Made by a program: the position numbers and the translations under genes. Of a DNA stretch of 64,000 nucleotides, positions 53,900 to 63,731 are shown one piece after another (the stretch's first letter is position 1; every line of letters begins with the position of its first letter). Source of the stretch: Ignavibacteriales bacterium (GTDB lineage: Bacteria > Bacteroidota > Ignavibacteria > Ignavibacteriales > Ignavibacteriaceae); contig DPRR01000005.1 in NCBI GenBank assembly GCA_003538625.1, positions 1-64,000 of the forward strand. The letters are read 5' to 3'. The notes under the pieces were generated by a model that saw only the letters and a program-made list of their open reading frames with translations, ran no database searches and was not told the DNA's origin.

Positions 53900-55111
53900 T
53901 TAATAATTATTGGTACAACGATCAAATAATGAGATGTAATAATCTGCCATCTTTTCAACGGTATGATTATCGCGCACATATTTATAAGCATAGTTACCAA
54001 GCCGTTCTCTTAATTCTTTATTTAGAAAAAGTGATTCGACTTCTTTGACTAATTGGTTTACATCCAGGTCAATCAGGATGCCGTTATTTTCATTAATAAA
54101 CATGCGCGTATCACCAACATCAGTAACAATTATTGCGTTACCACATCCCATTGCTTCAAGCACACTTTGAGACGGATAATTATTTGTGCTTTGCAACGAA
54201 ACAAAAACTGAAGAGTCAGCAAGGATATCCGTGGGCCGGGAATGAAAACCGTGGAATATAATATTGTTTAGACGGGAATTGGTAATTTGTGACCGGATAC
54301 TGGCAGACAGCCTCCCTTCTCCCATAATATGAAATATCATTTCAGGATATTTTTTTGATAGAACAATTGCAGCGTTTAAAAATATTTCAGGATTTTTATC
54401 TTTTTCCAATCTTCCAGCAAAAGCAATTTGAAAGATACTTTTATCTCCGATTTTACATTTTGAATAGTCTGTAAAAGAGCAAGGTGTTATTGAAACGGAC
54501 TCTTCTTTTATCTTAATCCCTCGTTCCTTTACACCTTCCAGAATAAACGGGGAAAGGAAATCAATAATGTCACTATTTTCCAGAGCATAATTAAATGAAT
54601 TGTACCTTCGATACCAGTATTTTCTTTCCTTCGGCAAAACATCGCTAAACCAGCTATCCATATCACAAAAAATTACTCCTACATCTCGTTTTTTTTTCAT
54701 GAGGTAGAAATAAAGCGGAAGTATCCCGTTATAAATACCAAGGAAACACTTAATATCCCTTTCTTTCCTGATTTTATCAATTTCTTTAAAATGATTTTTT
54801 TGGATTCTGTAATTATTAAAAAATCTATAAACCTGTTTAATAAAGCCAGGATGACTGATTGTATAACTTTTAGATTTATTACTATCTGCTGCATCATCCT
54901 TCTTTTCAACTGTTTTTTCCCCTATAGGAATTAAATTTTGAGTTGGGTAATCAGGATAGATTTTTAGAATTATATCATACAAATCAAAGGTTATTAGGAA
55001 AAAAAAATTATTCGGGTATTTACCAGAGATATAATCAAAGAGCTGTATGAATCTTTTTTCAGCTCCGCCTACCATTCCACCTGTTAATAAAATAAGTGCG
55101 AAATTACTCAT
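53900..55111 (-). CDS. Glycosyltransferase family 4
   Basis: A 403-residue GT-B glycosyltransferase. LTGGMVGGAEKRFIQLFDYI is the acceptor-domain glycine loop. FAGRLEKDKNPEIFLNAAIV, HIMGEGRLSASIRSQI, DSSVFVSLQSTNNYPSQSVL and EAMGCGNAIIVTDVGDTRMF are the donor-site blocks with the E-x7-E-type glutamate in VLEAMGCGNAI. Retaining transfer from a nucleotide sugar to the growing repeat unit is expected. It is followed by GT2 and preceded by the Wzy-like gene at 37 bases. Confidence 0.92.
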   Translation of the reverse strand: MSNFALILLTGGMVGGAEKRFIQLFDYISGKYPNNFFFLITFDLYDIILKIYPDYPTQNLIPIGEKTVEKKDDAADSNKSKSYTISHPGFIKQVYRFFNNYRIQKNHFKEIDKIRKERDIKCFLGIYNGILPLYFYLMKKKRDVGVIFCDMDSWFSDVLPKERKYWYRRYNSFNYALENSDIIDFLSPFILEGVKERGIKIKEESVSITPCSFTDYSKCKIGDKSIFQIAFAGRLEKDKNPEIFLNAAIVLSKKYPEMIFHIMGEGRLSASIRSQITNSRLNNIIFHGFHSRPTDILADSSVFVSLQSTNNYPSQSVLEAMGCGNAIIVTDVGDTRMFINENNGILIDLDVNQLVKEVESLFLNKELRERLGNYAYKYVRDNHTVEKMADYYISLFDRCTNNY

Positions 55112-55148
55112 TTAGCTATTTATTTGTGCAATTAATGAAACAAAATTT

Positions 55149-56582
55149 TTATTTAATTAATAAATTACTATCTGTTTGCAGCCGTCGATGCAAAGCAAAT
55201 CCAAGTCCCATTAATAAAGCAGTGGCACCCATAGTAGGGGCATTAAAATCTAAACTTAAGGCATATAATTTAATTGAAAACTTTATCACAATAGACATTA
55301 TTACATAGATAGAAAGAATTAAGATTAACGGATCCTGTAGATAATTAATAAATGTCATTTTTAATAGTCTAATAAGATTCAAGAACAATTTGAACATAAT
55401 CAGGTATAAAATAAGGATAAGTGTTGCACCAATAAGACCGTAGCCGAATAATGAATAATAGATGGGAACCTCACCTGCAGCATCGGAAGCAACGGCAAAT
55501 TTTACACCCCTTGCTGAATGTGCACGCCCGTTCTTCCAATATAAATACGTATAACCTGTACCTAATATTAGGTTATCACTTATGTATTCATTAACTATTT
55601 TATAATCGTTGGAACCGGAAACTCTTTGATCGCTTTCACCTTTGGAATCCCTGCCAGTGGTAATTAGCAAAAAGGTATCTTCGCCAATGTCTGCAATAAA
55701 ACCAACATACTTTGGCATTATGAATGACAGAACCACTACAACGAGTAAACCAGGTACTAACAATTTTAGGACACCCGATAGTTTTCCTGTCCGGAATATA
55801 ATAGATATTATTATCGTAATAATTATTGCTGTGCCAATGATATCTATCTGTGTTCGCCGGGTAAGAGTTATAAGCATTGTAATGATCATTACTATACCGC
55901 TATAGTAAAGCCAGGGTTTGTAATTTAAATTAATCTGAAATTTTCTTGATAAAAGATAAGTTATAAGTGCTACGGGAAATAAAATATGAAAAATCCCGTA
56001 TCCTACCATTGATACCCGCATCATTTCATCTCCGGTGTACCTTGCCATTTCTTCCACCGGAATTAAGTTGATTCCTGCAAGCAATGTAATTAAATATAAT
56101 GTAAGACAAATAACACCAACCCATAGTGTGGTGGTATAAAAATAATATAAACTTCTTAAAGAGAATACATAAACAGAAATTAATATGATAAAGCCGTAAG
56201 CAAAATATCTGTTTTTAATTAGAAAGGTAGGATAATCAAAATCTTTTTTAATGTATGGAACAACTCCGCCATAAATTATATAGTAATATAAACCAAATAA
56301 GAAAAGAAATAATAAAAACTGTTTTAAAAATTTATCCTGAAAAACAACCTGCCAGTTTATTCTTGCATATATAATACAAATTACTATGCCGGAAATAAAA
56401 ACATCGGAGATGTTTAATGGACCAAGAAGCGTACCTCCTAAAAATCCATAAACGTAACCACCCGGATCAAAGTAAAGATTCAGGAAAATCCAAAACCAGA
56501 AATCCGGCTTATTTCGGATTATTAATATTAAAGCAAAAATTATGATTATTGCAATAATACCAGCAAGTGCTAATTTTATCAT
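55149..56582 (-). CDS. O-antigen polymerase/ligase-like membrane protein (Wzy-like)
   Basis: A 477-residue multipass protein with about eleven to twelve hydrophobic segments and one larger extracytoplasmic loop (about residues 290-375) that contains GRDSKGESDQRVSGSNDYKI and ILGTGYTYLYWKNGRAHSAR. The pattern near ILGTGYTYLYW and the conserved Arg residues in the loop fit the Wzy_C/O-antigen ligase family. It polymerises lipid-linked repeat units in the periplasm, or ligates them. As usual for Wzy, sequence signals are weak and the topology carries the call. Confidence 0.78.
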   Translation of the reverse strand: MIKLALAGIIAIIIIFALILIIRNKPDFWFWIFLNLYFDPGGYVYGFLGGTLLGPLNISDVFISGIVICIIYARINWQVVFQDKFLKQFLLFLFLFGLYYYIIYGGVVPYIKKDFDYPTFLIKNRYFAYGFIILISVYVFSLRSLYYFYTTTLWVGVICLTLYLITLLAGINLIPVEEMARYTGDEMMRVSMVGYGIFHILFPVALITYLLSRKFQINLNYKPWLYYSGIVMIITMLITLTRRTQIDIIGTAIIITIIISIIFRTGKLSGVLKLLVPGLLVVVVLSFIMPKYVGFIADIGEDTFLLITTGRDSKGESDQRVSGSNDYKIVNEYISDNLILGTGYTYLYWKNGRAHSARGVKFAVASDAAGEVPIYYSLFGYGLIGATLILILYLIMFKLFLNLIRLLKMTFINYLQDPLILILSIYVIMSIVIKFSIKLYALSLDFNAPTMGATALLMGLGFALHRRLQTDSNLLIK

Positions 56583-56712
56583 TAAATAGTGATTTTTTCT
56601 TAGTTAATAGTTACGGTTATTTGTACTGAATCAATATTTCTTTTTTACTTCCTAAATTGAAATATAACAATTAAAATCTGAGGTTTTCCTTATTCGATCT
56701 TTCTATGAGTGC

Positions 56713-57462
56713 TTATATCAGTTCTGCAATAGTATCAGAATCAGTTTGAACTAATTTATATCCCATTTTTTTTAAATATTCTAAACACTCATTTTTAGTT
56801 GTTCCGTCAAAATGAGAATGTTCATAAATAATGATAGTTGGCTTAACTAATTCAAACGGAATCGTTTTTATAATTTCAAAATCATAACCTTCTGCATCGA
56901 TCATAATTAAATCAATTTTTTTTACCTGATACTTATTAATAAGATTGTTAAGAGTAGTAACTTTAACTTTTTCCTCAGAAATCCACTCTTCCCTATTAGA
57001 AGGTAGAATTATTTTTTCGGCTTCCGACATTCTTTCAATATAACCGGCATCTATTAACTTTTGAACGTAATTTTTGATAAATGAGGAAATACCCGATGCC
57101 CACTGTGAATTACTGAAACTAATTTTGAATAAGCTCTTTTCACCTTCGACAGCGTCAATAGCTGCATTTTCAAAGGAAAGGTTTTTAATATTTTTGTAGT
57201 TATTAATTAAGCGTTCAAAAATTGTTTTTTGCGGTTCAATTAAAATACCAGCCCAATTATCACGTCTAATAAATTTATAAATAGGGTCATTCCAATGACC
57301 ATCATTAGCTCCAATTTGAATAAAGAATAGATCGTTCTTCTTTAGTCTGCTGAATTCATTAATAAATTTTTCAAGTTTATCCTTGGGCTTATATAAATAA
57401 TTGAAATATAATTTAAACAGAATATCGTTTTCATATATCGCTTTTTTAAATATTTTTTTCAT
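56713..57462 (-). CDS. FkbM family methyltransferase
   Basis: A 249-residue SAM-dependent methyltransferase. The FkbM pattern is clear: FFIQIGANDGHWNDPIYKFI (motif I), WAGILIEPQKTIFERLINNY, LSFENAAIDAVEGEKSLFKI, VTTLNNLINKY and IDLIMIDAEGYDFEIIKTI with its post-IV Asp-Ala-Glu-Gly. It methylates a hydroxyl, probably of a sugar or of the glycan chain end, in the cytosol. It is six bases downstream of the GT4 at 57469. Confidence 0.92.
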   Translation of the reverse strand: MKKIFKKAIYENDILFKLYFNYLYKPKDKLEKFINEFSRLKKNDLFFIQIGANDGHWNDPIYKFIRRDNWAGILIEPQKTIFERLINNYKNIKNLSFENAAIDAVEGEKSLFKISFSNSQWASGISSFIKNYVQKLIDAGYIERMSEAEKIILPSNREEWISEEKVKVTTLNNLINKYQVKKIDLIMIDAEGYDFEIIKTIPFELVKPTIIIYEHSHFDGTTKNECLEYLKKMGYKLVQTDSDTIAELI

Positions 57463-57468
57463 ATTGAT

Positions 57469-58650
57469 CTAATTATAATATTTATCCAAAAGTTTTTTAT
57501 AATCTGCTGCGGTTTCCCTACTAATTTTTTCCCAGGAATAATTTTCAATAGCTATTTGTCTGAGATTACCAAGTACAATTTTTTTATCAATAATTTTTAT
57601 GATCGCCTCTTTCATTTTATCCTTTTCAGAAACAGCCAGACCAACAAGTTCCCTGCTGTGTTCGGGAAAATTTTCGAGGCTGCTGCCGATTACGGGTGTG
57701 TTACAAAGAAGCGCTTCAACCGGCAGAAGACCTATTCCGCCAAAAATATGCTCGATAGAATACTTTGGAAGAATGTAAACATCAGCAGCTGATAAGTATT
57801 TAAACATCTCTGTATGTAAAATTCTACCGTAAACTTTTGCCCCGGCTTCAAGTGCATAATTTATTAATGGATCACCATCATTTGTTCCTACAATTAATAA
57901 TTCAATATCATTTCTTTCTTTTCTGATCTCTTTAAAAATGTCAATTAAAATATCAGGATTTTTTGTCTGATTAAGCTTGCCTACATAAAGTAAATATTTT
58001 TGTTCCGGATCAAGATTTAATGATTGTCTTGCCTCGAATTTATTTAACGGACTGAATCTTTCTGTGATAATACCAAGAGTTTGCTTTTTAATCGTTGCTT
58101 TTGTTACAGGCAAATATTCTTTAATCCGTTCATCCAGTATATATAGAATATCAATATTCTTAAAAGATTTTCTTTCCAATCCTGCCTGTAATAAATAGAA
58201 TAATTTTTTAATTCCTTTTGAAATTTTTACTTTGTAGCGAACAGTTGATTCGCCGTTATTCTGCACTACTAAAGGCTTGCCTTTTAATCTGATAGCGACT
58301 GAGTAAAAAAGCAGATGTCTGAAACTTGTTATGTGGTAAATAGTTTTTTCGTTTTTCTTAAGCTCAATTTTTAAATGTTTAATAAGTGTAAAAGAGTAAT
58401 CACCTAAATGTTTAATATGAAGTGCAGGGAATATTTTAAAAATTACACCTGCAATTTCACGCTCATAGATCTTTTCTGCTTTATAATCGGTTTTCCAGCA
58501 TTCAACTATCACATCTGGATTATACTCTTTAAATTTTCGTGCACTGCCAGCACCCCAGCCAATAGTAAAATAATTATCACCATCCTTAATGTTTGATGCG
58601 ATATTGGGGGCATAATCAGATATTCTATCAATATAAATTACTTTGTACAT
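57469..58650 (-). CDS. Glycosyltransferase family 4
   Basis: A 393-residue GT-B glycosyltransferase. The acceptor domain includes YFTIGWGAGSARKFKEYN; the donor domain has LYVGKLNQTKNPDILIDIFK, LLIVGTNDGDPLINYALEAG, YLSAADVYILPKYSIEHIFG and LLPVEALLCNTPVIGSSLENF. The family 4 E-x7-E is represented by the VEALLCNTPV segment. Preceded by a 287-base gap, it probably starts a transcription unit with the FkbM gene. Confidence 0.9.
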   Translation of the reverse strand: MYKVIYIDRISDYAPNIASNIKDGDNYFTIGWGAGSARKFKEYNPDVIVECWKTDYKAEKIYEREIAGVIFKIFPALHIKHLGDYSFTLIKHLKIELKKNEKTIYHITSFRHLLFYSVAIRLKGKPLVVQNNGESTVRYKVKISKGIKKLFYLLQAGLERKSFKNIDILYILDERIKEYLPVTKATIKKQTLGIITERFSPLNKFEARQSLNLDPEQKYLLYVGKLNQTKNPDILIDIFKEIRKERNDIELLIVGTNDGDPLINYALEAGAKVYGRILHTEMFKYLSAADVYILPKYSIEHIFGGIGLLPVEALLCNTPVIGSSLENFPEHSRELVGLAVSEKDKMKEAIIKIIDKKIVLGNLRQIAIENYSWEKISRETAADYKKLLDKYYN

Positions 58651-58937
58651 TCAATTAAAATTATGATAACTGGTTAATGAAACTTTTGAAAAATTAAATT
58701 TTAATAAAGTGACGCTCCAACCAATATTCCCATCGAGATAATAGCTATATGGAATCCAGTACATAATAGATACATTCTTTTTACGAGATTGTGAAAAAAT
58801 TATGTAAAACGACAGACAAGTTTATCTTAAAATGTCCATCTTCGACTTCGCTCAGACTGTCAATTTCGTTATTCACATGGTCTCTGACACAGGAATTACG
58901 ATTAGAATATTTTAGAATTCTCTAAATGCACTTTGCT
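58651..58937. other. Intergenic gap with repeat remnant
   Basis: 287 bases without a gene. CATCTTCGACTTCGCTCAGA at about 58842-58861 is a copy fragment of the CTTCGA...CTCAG dispersed repeat core also in the MITE-like elements. No promoter of clear consensus is seen. Confidence 0.45.
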
Positions 58938-60413
58938 TTATCTTTTTATTTTTTGTTTAATTTCAGTAATAAAATCTTTAAAAGTTCTGATATCAATAAT
59001 ATTAAAAACAAACGGCAGTATCATGATCGAGATCAATACAGCGAATTTAATAAATAATGAGATGTGCACACCAATTTTTAATTCATAGAACGGGAAAAAT
59101 GCGGCAATCAACAACCCTGATAAGAAATAAAATACCGGTTTGAAGAAACTTCTGTTAATATAAAAAACTTTTTGCGACCAGAAATATGCTACTGAAAAAT
59201 ACAGAATATTAGATATGATTGTTGTAATTGCCGCACCTACAAATCCGAATTCTGGAACGAAATAAAAATTGAGCCCGAAATTTGTTCCTGCGGCGATGAA
59301 CATTATTAAGACATAAGGTTTGCTTTGTTCCTTTAATGTCATACCGTTGCCTGTCAAATCAGTACTGAAGTAAATTATCTGGCTGAATAACAAAAACGGC
59401 ATTGCCAGAATGCTATCAAGATAATTTGCAGTTGTTAAAATCTTTACTATATCATAACTGAAAATGGATATAAACAGAGCTAATGTAATGGAAATTGACA
59501 GATATACATGCCAGATTTTTGTAAGAAGAGCCTTGGTTTCAGGTTTATCAACTGCCTTTTCTTCACTATACAGAGACATTAAAATAACCATTGAACTCAT
59601 AGAAAGAGCCATATTAATAAACTGAACCGGCTGTGAAAAAGTTCCGGCGATTGAATACAGTCCAATCTGACTTAAATCCCTATAATGAAGTAAAAATAAA
59701 CGATCAGAGGCGCTGTTAACCCAGGTTAAAATGCTTGCAAAAATAAGTGGGAAGCCGAATTTCAGCATTTTCTTAGCCCAGTGCCAGCTAAATTCACGTA
59801 TATATTTATTTCTTACAAAATAAAAATATGCAAATGTTAGTGTAATAACCGCAGTAACTAATGTGGCAAGTGTTGCACCCAAAACACCCCATTGCAGAAT
59901 GACTACAAAAAGAATTCCCGTTAAAGGAAAGATTACTGCCCTAAGAATTGTAACTAAATTAAATTTAAGAGGTTCGCGATAAAATCGGAAAATGTTTGAC
60001 TGAATATCCTGCTGAGTGGAAAAATACAAAAGAAACCCGGTCAATAATACTACCAGAGAATATTGCTCAGTTTTAAAAAGTAAATAGGATATCTGAGAAG
60101 AGAAAATAATAAAAACGAGGAGCGGGATAGAGAAAGAAAAAAGTCTAAGTATGGCAGATGTGTATAATAATTTTTTCTTTTCATCTTCTGTTTCAGCAAT
60201 AAAAAAATAGCGTGATGTTGCGCCCGGAATTCCCAAGCCGAAAATAGTGGCAACAAAAAAAGTAACGGTTGCCAATGTATCCAGCACACCATAATCTGCA
60301 GGAAGTAAAGCTCTTGTATAAAATGGGACAAGAACAAATCCAATTACTTTCTGAATTACTGATCCAATTCCATAAATAAGAGTATCTTTTCCAAGCGATC
60401 TGATATTTGACAT
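58938..60413 (-). CDS. Oligosaccharide flippase family protein (Wzx)
   Basis: A 491-residue polysaccharide transport protein with about fourteen hydrophobic segments. The N-terminus DTLIYGIGSVIQKVIGFVLV then PFYTRALLPADYGVLDTLAT is the Wzx/PST signature, and RYFFIAETEDEKKKLL and IFRFYREPLKFNLV follow. It flips undecaprenyl-linked repeat units to the periplasmic side, upstream of Wzy. It overlaps the asparagine-synthase-like gene by one base (TAATG), so the two are coupled. Confidence 0.92.
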   Translation of the reverse strand: MSNIRSLGKDTLIYGIGSVIQKVIGFVLVPFYTRALLPADYGVLDTLATVTFFVATIFGLGIPGATSRYFFIAETEDEKKKLLYTSAILRLFSFSIPLLVFIIFSSQISYLLFKTEQYSLVVLLTGFLLYFSTQQDIQSNIFRFYREPLKFNLVTILRAVIFPLTGILFVVILQWGVLGATLATLVTAVITLTFAYFYFVRNKYIREFSWHWAKKMLKFGFPLIFASILTWVNSASDRLFLLHYRDLSQIGLYSIAGTFSQPVQFINMALSMSSMVILMSLYSEEKAVDKPETKALLTKIWHVYLSISITLALFISIFSYDIVKILTTANYLDSILAMPFLLFSQIIYFSTDLTGNGMTLKEQSKPYVLIMFIAAGTNFGLNFYFVPEFGFVGAAITTIISNILYFSVAYFWSQKVFYINRSFFKPVFYFLSGLLIAAFFPFYELKIGVHISLFIKFAVLISIMILPFVFNIIDIRTFKDFITEIKQKIKR

Positions 60414-62248
60414 TACTTTTTTATTTCTTCCAGCTTGTTCAAATATCTTTTCTCAATTTCGCTAAAATATATAACCATTGTAGTCAGTCTATTATACTTC
60501 CCTCCAAAACTGCTGATATGTACTTTCACTTTATCAAGATTGAAGATTGCATTCAGTTTTTTTAGTTTATTATAATATTTTGTAAAATCATTAAATACTT
60601 CATTATTGGTTTCAGTAACATTTTTGTTTTTCTTTTTTAATTTTCTGTAAAAAGCAGTAAAAAAAGGAGTGTAATAATTAGCAATCAGTTGAACCTGAGA
60701 TTTTAATCCAAAAGGTTTTCTATATTTTTTTTCATAGTCACTAATACTTTTTTCAGATTTCAAATCAAGGTCAGGACGGTTAAAAATCGGAGCGTTGAGC
60801 AATCTCTTATCAATAAGTTTTAGAAATTCGATGAAAAATTGATAACCTGTCCATTGAAGAGGAATTTCCTGGTAAACTGTTTTTATCCACTCTTTGGACC
60901 ACATAGGATGCACAGTCCAGTTAAACAATCTTCCTCTTTCTTCACCTGCCTGCGGAACTTTAGCATACTCCTCATAAAATTTTCTTAGTTGAGCCTCTTT
61001 ATTTTTTTTATAATTCTTTTTGAAATAATCTGAAATTTCATTTTTTATAAATGAATCCGAATTAAAAACTGAGATCGTACTATCAAGAGTAATGAGATTA
61101 TAAAACCTGTTATTGAGTCCATAAAAAATTGATTTAAAAAACTTCATTTGCGGACACCTAATAAACTCTCCTCCGTATCCAGAAAAATGTCCTATTCTTT
61201 TACTTTTATTCAAGTACTCGCGTAAAGAAGCAGCATCATTATAACAAACGGATGTCGTTAAAAAATCAACGGACCCATTAATTTTATAAACCAAATCTTC
61301 TATCGTATTTATATTTAATACATTTTCGAATTTAAGTTTAACATATTCACCGGGTTTATCCAGTTCGTTAAACGCCCAATTTGCTTCTTTACTTTCATCC
61401 TGAATGTATTCGAATGTAAAATATTTAATGTTTTTATCAAACTTTGAAAGTGCCCCGAGAACAGCTCTGCTGTCAAAACCACCACTCATAGCTGATATAA
61501 CATCATACTCGTTATTACGCAATGTAGTAAGTCTGTTTTTAGTATCAATAAGGAATTGATCGGTAAGCTTTTTTAAAATTTCAGTTTTATTAAGATTAAA
61601 TTTTGTTCGATTGTATGAAATACTGCAGGTATTTTTAATTAAATAATTTTGGGGATTTTTAAGATCCTCAACTAGGATAATCTGGTAAGGCTCCAGTCTT
61701 TTTATGTCCCTGAAATAAGTTTTATCACCAAAAGTGTAACTTAGCATTAAAAATTCAGTAACAGCAGTAAGATCAATATTTATATTCGACGCAAATTCAA
61801 GATTAGTTTTGATATCCCTGCTAATTGTAAGGATATCATTTCCGAATGAGTAGTAAAGGGGGAGCCTGGCGAGGTAATCATTAAATACTAAATATCTATC
61901 CGATTTTTTATCAAATATCTGTACAATAAAATCGCCATCGCATAGATCTGCAAATTTATTGACTTCATCCAGATATTTATCATCATCTACAAATTTATTA
62001 GCAAGAAGCTCACAATTATTTTTTAGTTCATTGTCACTCAGGTTGTAAATCATACCTTCTACAATTACCGTCCAATTTTCATTTTTGTATACAGTATAAG
62101 GATAGCCTTCATAACAGGACATAAACATTGAGATAAAAGTTGATGTCTCCAAGAGTTCAACATTAAACCATGGCTCGTGTTTTAAAAAACTTAATTGCTC
62201 TAATTTTATGTTTGGATTCTTTCCAATAAACGTATGTGAGCCTACCAT
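60413..62248 (-). CDS. Asparagine-synthase-like PP-loop enzyme lacking the glutaminase cysteine
   Basis: A 611-residue protein of the asparagine synthetase B fold. Residues 1-200 resemble the Ntn glutaminase domain (IVEGMIYNLSDNEL, FNDYLARLPLYYSFGNDILT), but the N-terminus is MVGSHTF instead of Met-Cys-Gly, so no catalytic Cys2 is present. The PP-loop SGGFDSRAVLGAL lies near residue 253 and SGYGGEFIRCPQ further on. It probably uses ammonia or another nucleophile to form an amide on a carboxylated sugar or lipid, not asparagine itself (inference). Its neighbour is Wzx. Confidence 0.82.
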   Translation of the reverse strand: MVGSHTFIGKNPNIKLEQLSFLKHEPWFNVELLETSTFISMFMSCYEGYPYTVYKNENWTVIVEGMIYNLSDNELKNNCELLANKFVDDDKYLDEVNKFADLCDGDFIVQIFDKKSDRYLVFNDYLARLPLYYSFGNDILTISRDIKTNLEFASNINIDLTAVTEFLMLSYTFGDKTYFRDIKRLEPYQIILVEDLKNPQNYLIKNTCSISYNRTKFNLNKTEILKKLTDQFLIDTKNRLTTLRNNEYDVISAMSGGFDSRAVLGALSKFDKNIKYFTFEYIQDESKEANWAFNELDKPGEYVKLKFENVLNINTIEDLVYKINGSVDFLTTSVCYNDAASLREYLNKSKRIGHFSGYGGEFIRCPQMKFFKSIFYGLNNRFYNLITLDSTISVFNSDSFIKNEISDYFKKNYKKNKEAQLRKFYEEYAKVPQAGEERGRLFNWTVHPMWSKEWIKTVYQEIPLQWTGYQFFIEFLKLIDKRLLNAPIFNRPDLDLKSEKSISDYEKKYRKPFGLKSQVQLIANYYTPFFTAFYRKLKKKNKNVTETNNEVFNDFTKYYNKLKKLNAIFNLDKVKVHISSFGGKYNRLTTMVIYFSEIEKRYLNKLEEIKK

Positions 62249-62496
62249 TAAATTATATTCCTTTTCATTTAATAAAACTAAACTATTATTCTAAAAAATT
62301 TATAAAAATATCTTAAACTACGTGAAGAGAAAAATCGGTAATTCAATTTTGCGTATGATTTTCATTCTTACCAAAGCAGACAATGAATTATTCCTTTTCC
62401 CATTATGAAACTTATAGCTTAGGATAATATTTATTTCCTGCTGCAAAATTGATATAAGTGCTTTTTTTTGCTGCTGAAAATGTGCATCAAAAGTAA
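62249..62496. other. Intergenic gap
   Basis: 248 bases of AT-rich DNA between the glycosyltransferase-like gene at 62497 and the asparagine-synthase-like gene. No terminator or promoter consensus is evident. Confidence 0.35.
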
Positions 62497-63588
62497 TTAT
62501 AAATCTAACATTTCTTTATAGTACTTGCCGGTGGATTGGTAAATAAAATATTTATTATATGCTTGCTGTGACCGTTCGGCATACATTTTCAACAATACTC
62601 TATCATCTATTAAAGCCTGTAATGTGCTGTGAAGAGTAGCTCCGGTTATCTTTACTACAGGCGGTATCTCATAGAATTGTGCAATCCAATCCGGATAAGC
62701 ATTCAATGGCACGCAACCATACTGGACTGCCTCTAAACATATTGTTCCAAATACATAACCAACGACGGAATCAATTACAATGTGTGAATTTTTAATATCG
62801 TGTACAACTTTTTCCCTAGCCCAGGTTTCTTTTTTTATAATTATCTCAATATCATTTTCTTCGGCTAATTTATTTAAAATCGGCTCAATAATGTGCGTAC
62901 CTTTTAATAATGGATTACTAGGCAAATGAGAAATCCGCAACCTGCCATTAAAATTTTTATCACTTCCATTAATAATAATTGCCGGCATAGGATATCTATA
63001 GTTGCGCACTTTGTTTTTATCCTGTACATAAGATACTGTATCAGGAGGTCCGATTATATAATCGGCATATTTTTCGAAAACAATAGCCTGAGCAATTTTT
63101 TTATTAATATTATTACACAAACAACTTTTCTGTTTATCTTTATCTCTGCAAGTATTGCAGATGTATTCTGGATCTGAATCAAAACTTATATCTCTATCGG
63201 GACATCCAACGTAAAATATGCCCACTTTTTTATTAAAAAACTTTAATATCTTCAGATCAATATTTGCTCTCAAAAAAGTTGCAGGTTTAATAAACAAAAA
63301 AATATCATACCTTATTAAGGCAAATAAAAAATAGAATGGTTTAAGAAAATATTCATTGAAAAAATAAAAAACATTTTTATCAAATAATTTAAAGGGAGGT
63401 TGATTCATTACTCTAAAGACTTTTGTTTTTTCATATTCAAAAGGATGATCCCAATAGGACCAGGTAATGAAGTCTGCATAGAAACCATGAGATCTTAAAG
63501 ATTTTTCAACATGATTAGAAAGATTGGCGATATTAGATGGACCTATATAAATTTTTTTCACTATTTTATCAGTTAAAGAGCATTTCAA
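62497..63588 (-). CDS. GT-B-like glycosyltransferase with cysteine cluster
   Basis: A 363-residue protein. IYIGPSNIANLSNHVEKSLR at the start and LRISHLPSNPLLKGTHIIEP, EIIIKKETWAREKVVHDI and FGTICLEAVQYGCVPLNAY at the end follow a GT-B plan, the last equivalent to the family 4 donor-binding E-x7-E region. In the middle (about residues 126-153) lies VGCPDRDISFDSDP, then CNTCRDKDKQKSCLCNN, a set of closely spaced cysteines that could bind zinc. This insert is unusual for glycosyltransferases. No signal peptide. Function beyond sugar transfer is not assignable. Confidence 0.7.
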   Translation of the reverse strand: MKCSLTDKIVKKIYIGPSNIANLSNHVEKSLRSHGFYADFITWSYWDHPFEYEKTKVFRVMNQPPFKLFDKNVFYFFNEYFLKPFYFLFALIRYDIFLFIKPATFLRANIDLKILKFFNKKVGIFYVGCPDRDISFDSDPEYICNTCRDKDKQKSCLCNNINKKIAQAIVFEKYADYIIGPPDTVSYVQDKNKVRNYRYPMPAIIINGSDKNFNGRLRISHLPSNPLLKGTHIIEPILNKLAEENDIEIIIKKETWAREKVVHDIKNSHIVIDSVVGYVFGTICLEAVQYGCVPLNAYPDWIAQFYEIPPVVKITGATLHSTLQALIDDRVLLKMYAERSQQAYNKYFIYQSTGKYYKEMLDL

Positions 63589-63731
63589 TAATTTTCTAAA
63601 TTAGAGTTATAAATTTTTAAGTAATAAGTGATTTCAAATCATAAAATAAAAATGCATTTCGATTATTAACATTTATATGATATCGTTTTTTTTAGATAAT
63701 CATCATATATGTTAACTCCGATTTGCATCTT
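63589..63731. other. Intergenic gap
   Basis: 143 bases of AT-rich DNA with no recognisable signal. Confidence 0.3.

Noticed and set aside
54697..54909. 70-codon open frame inside the GT4 gene
   Set aside because: It is a basic, alternate-frame translation of the GT4 coding sequence with no independent ribosome site.
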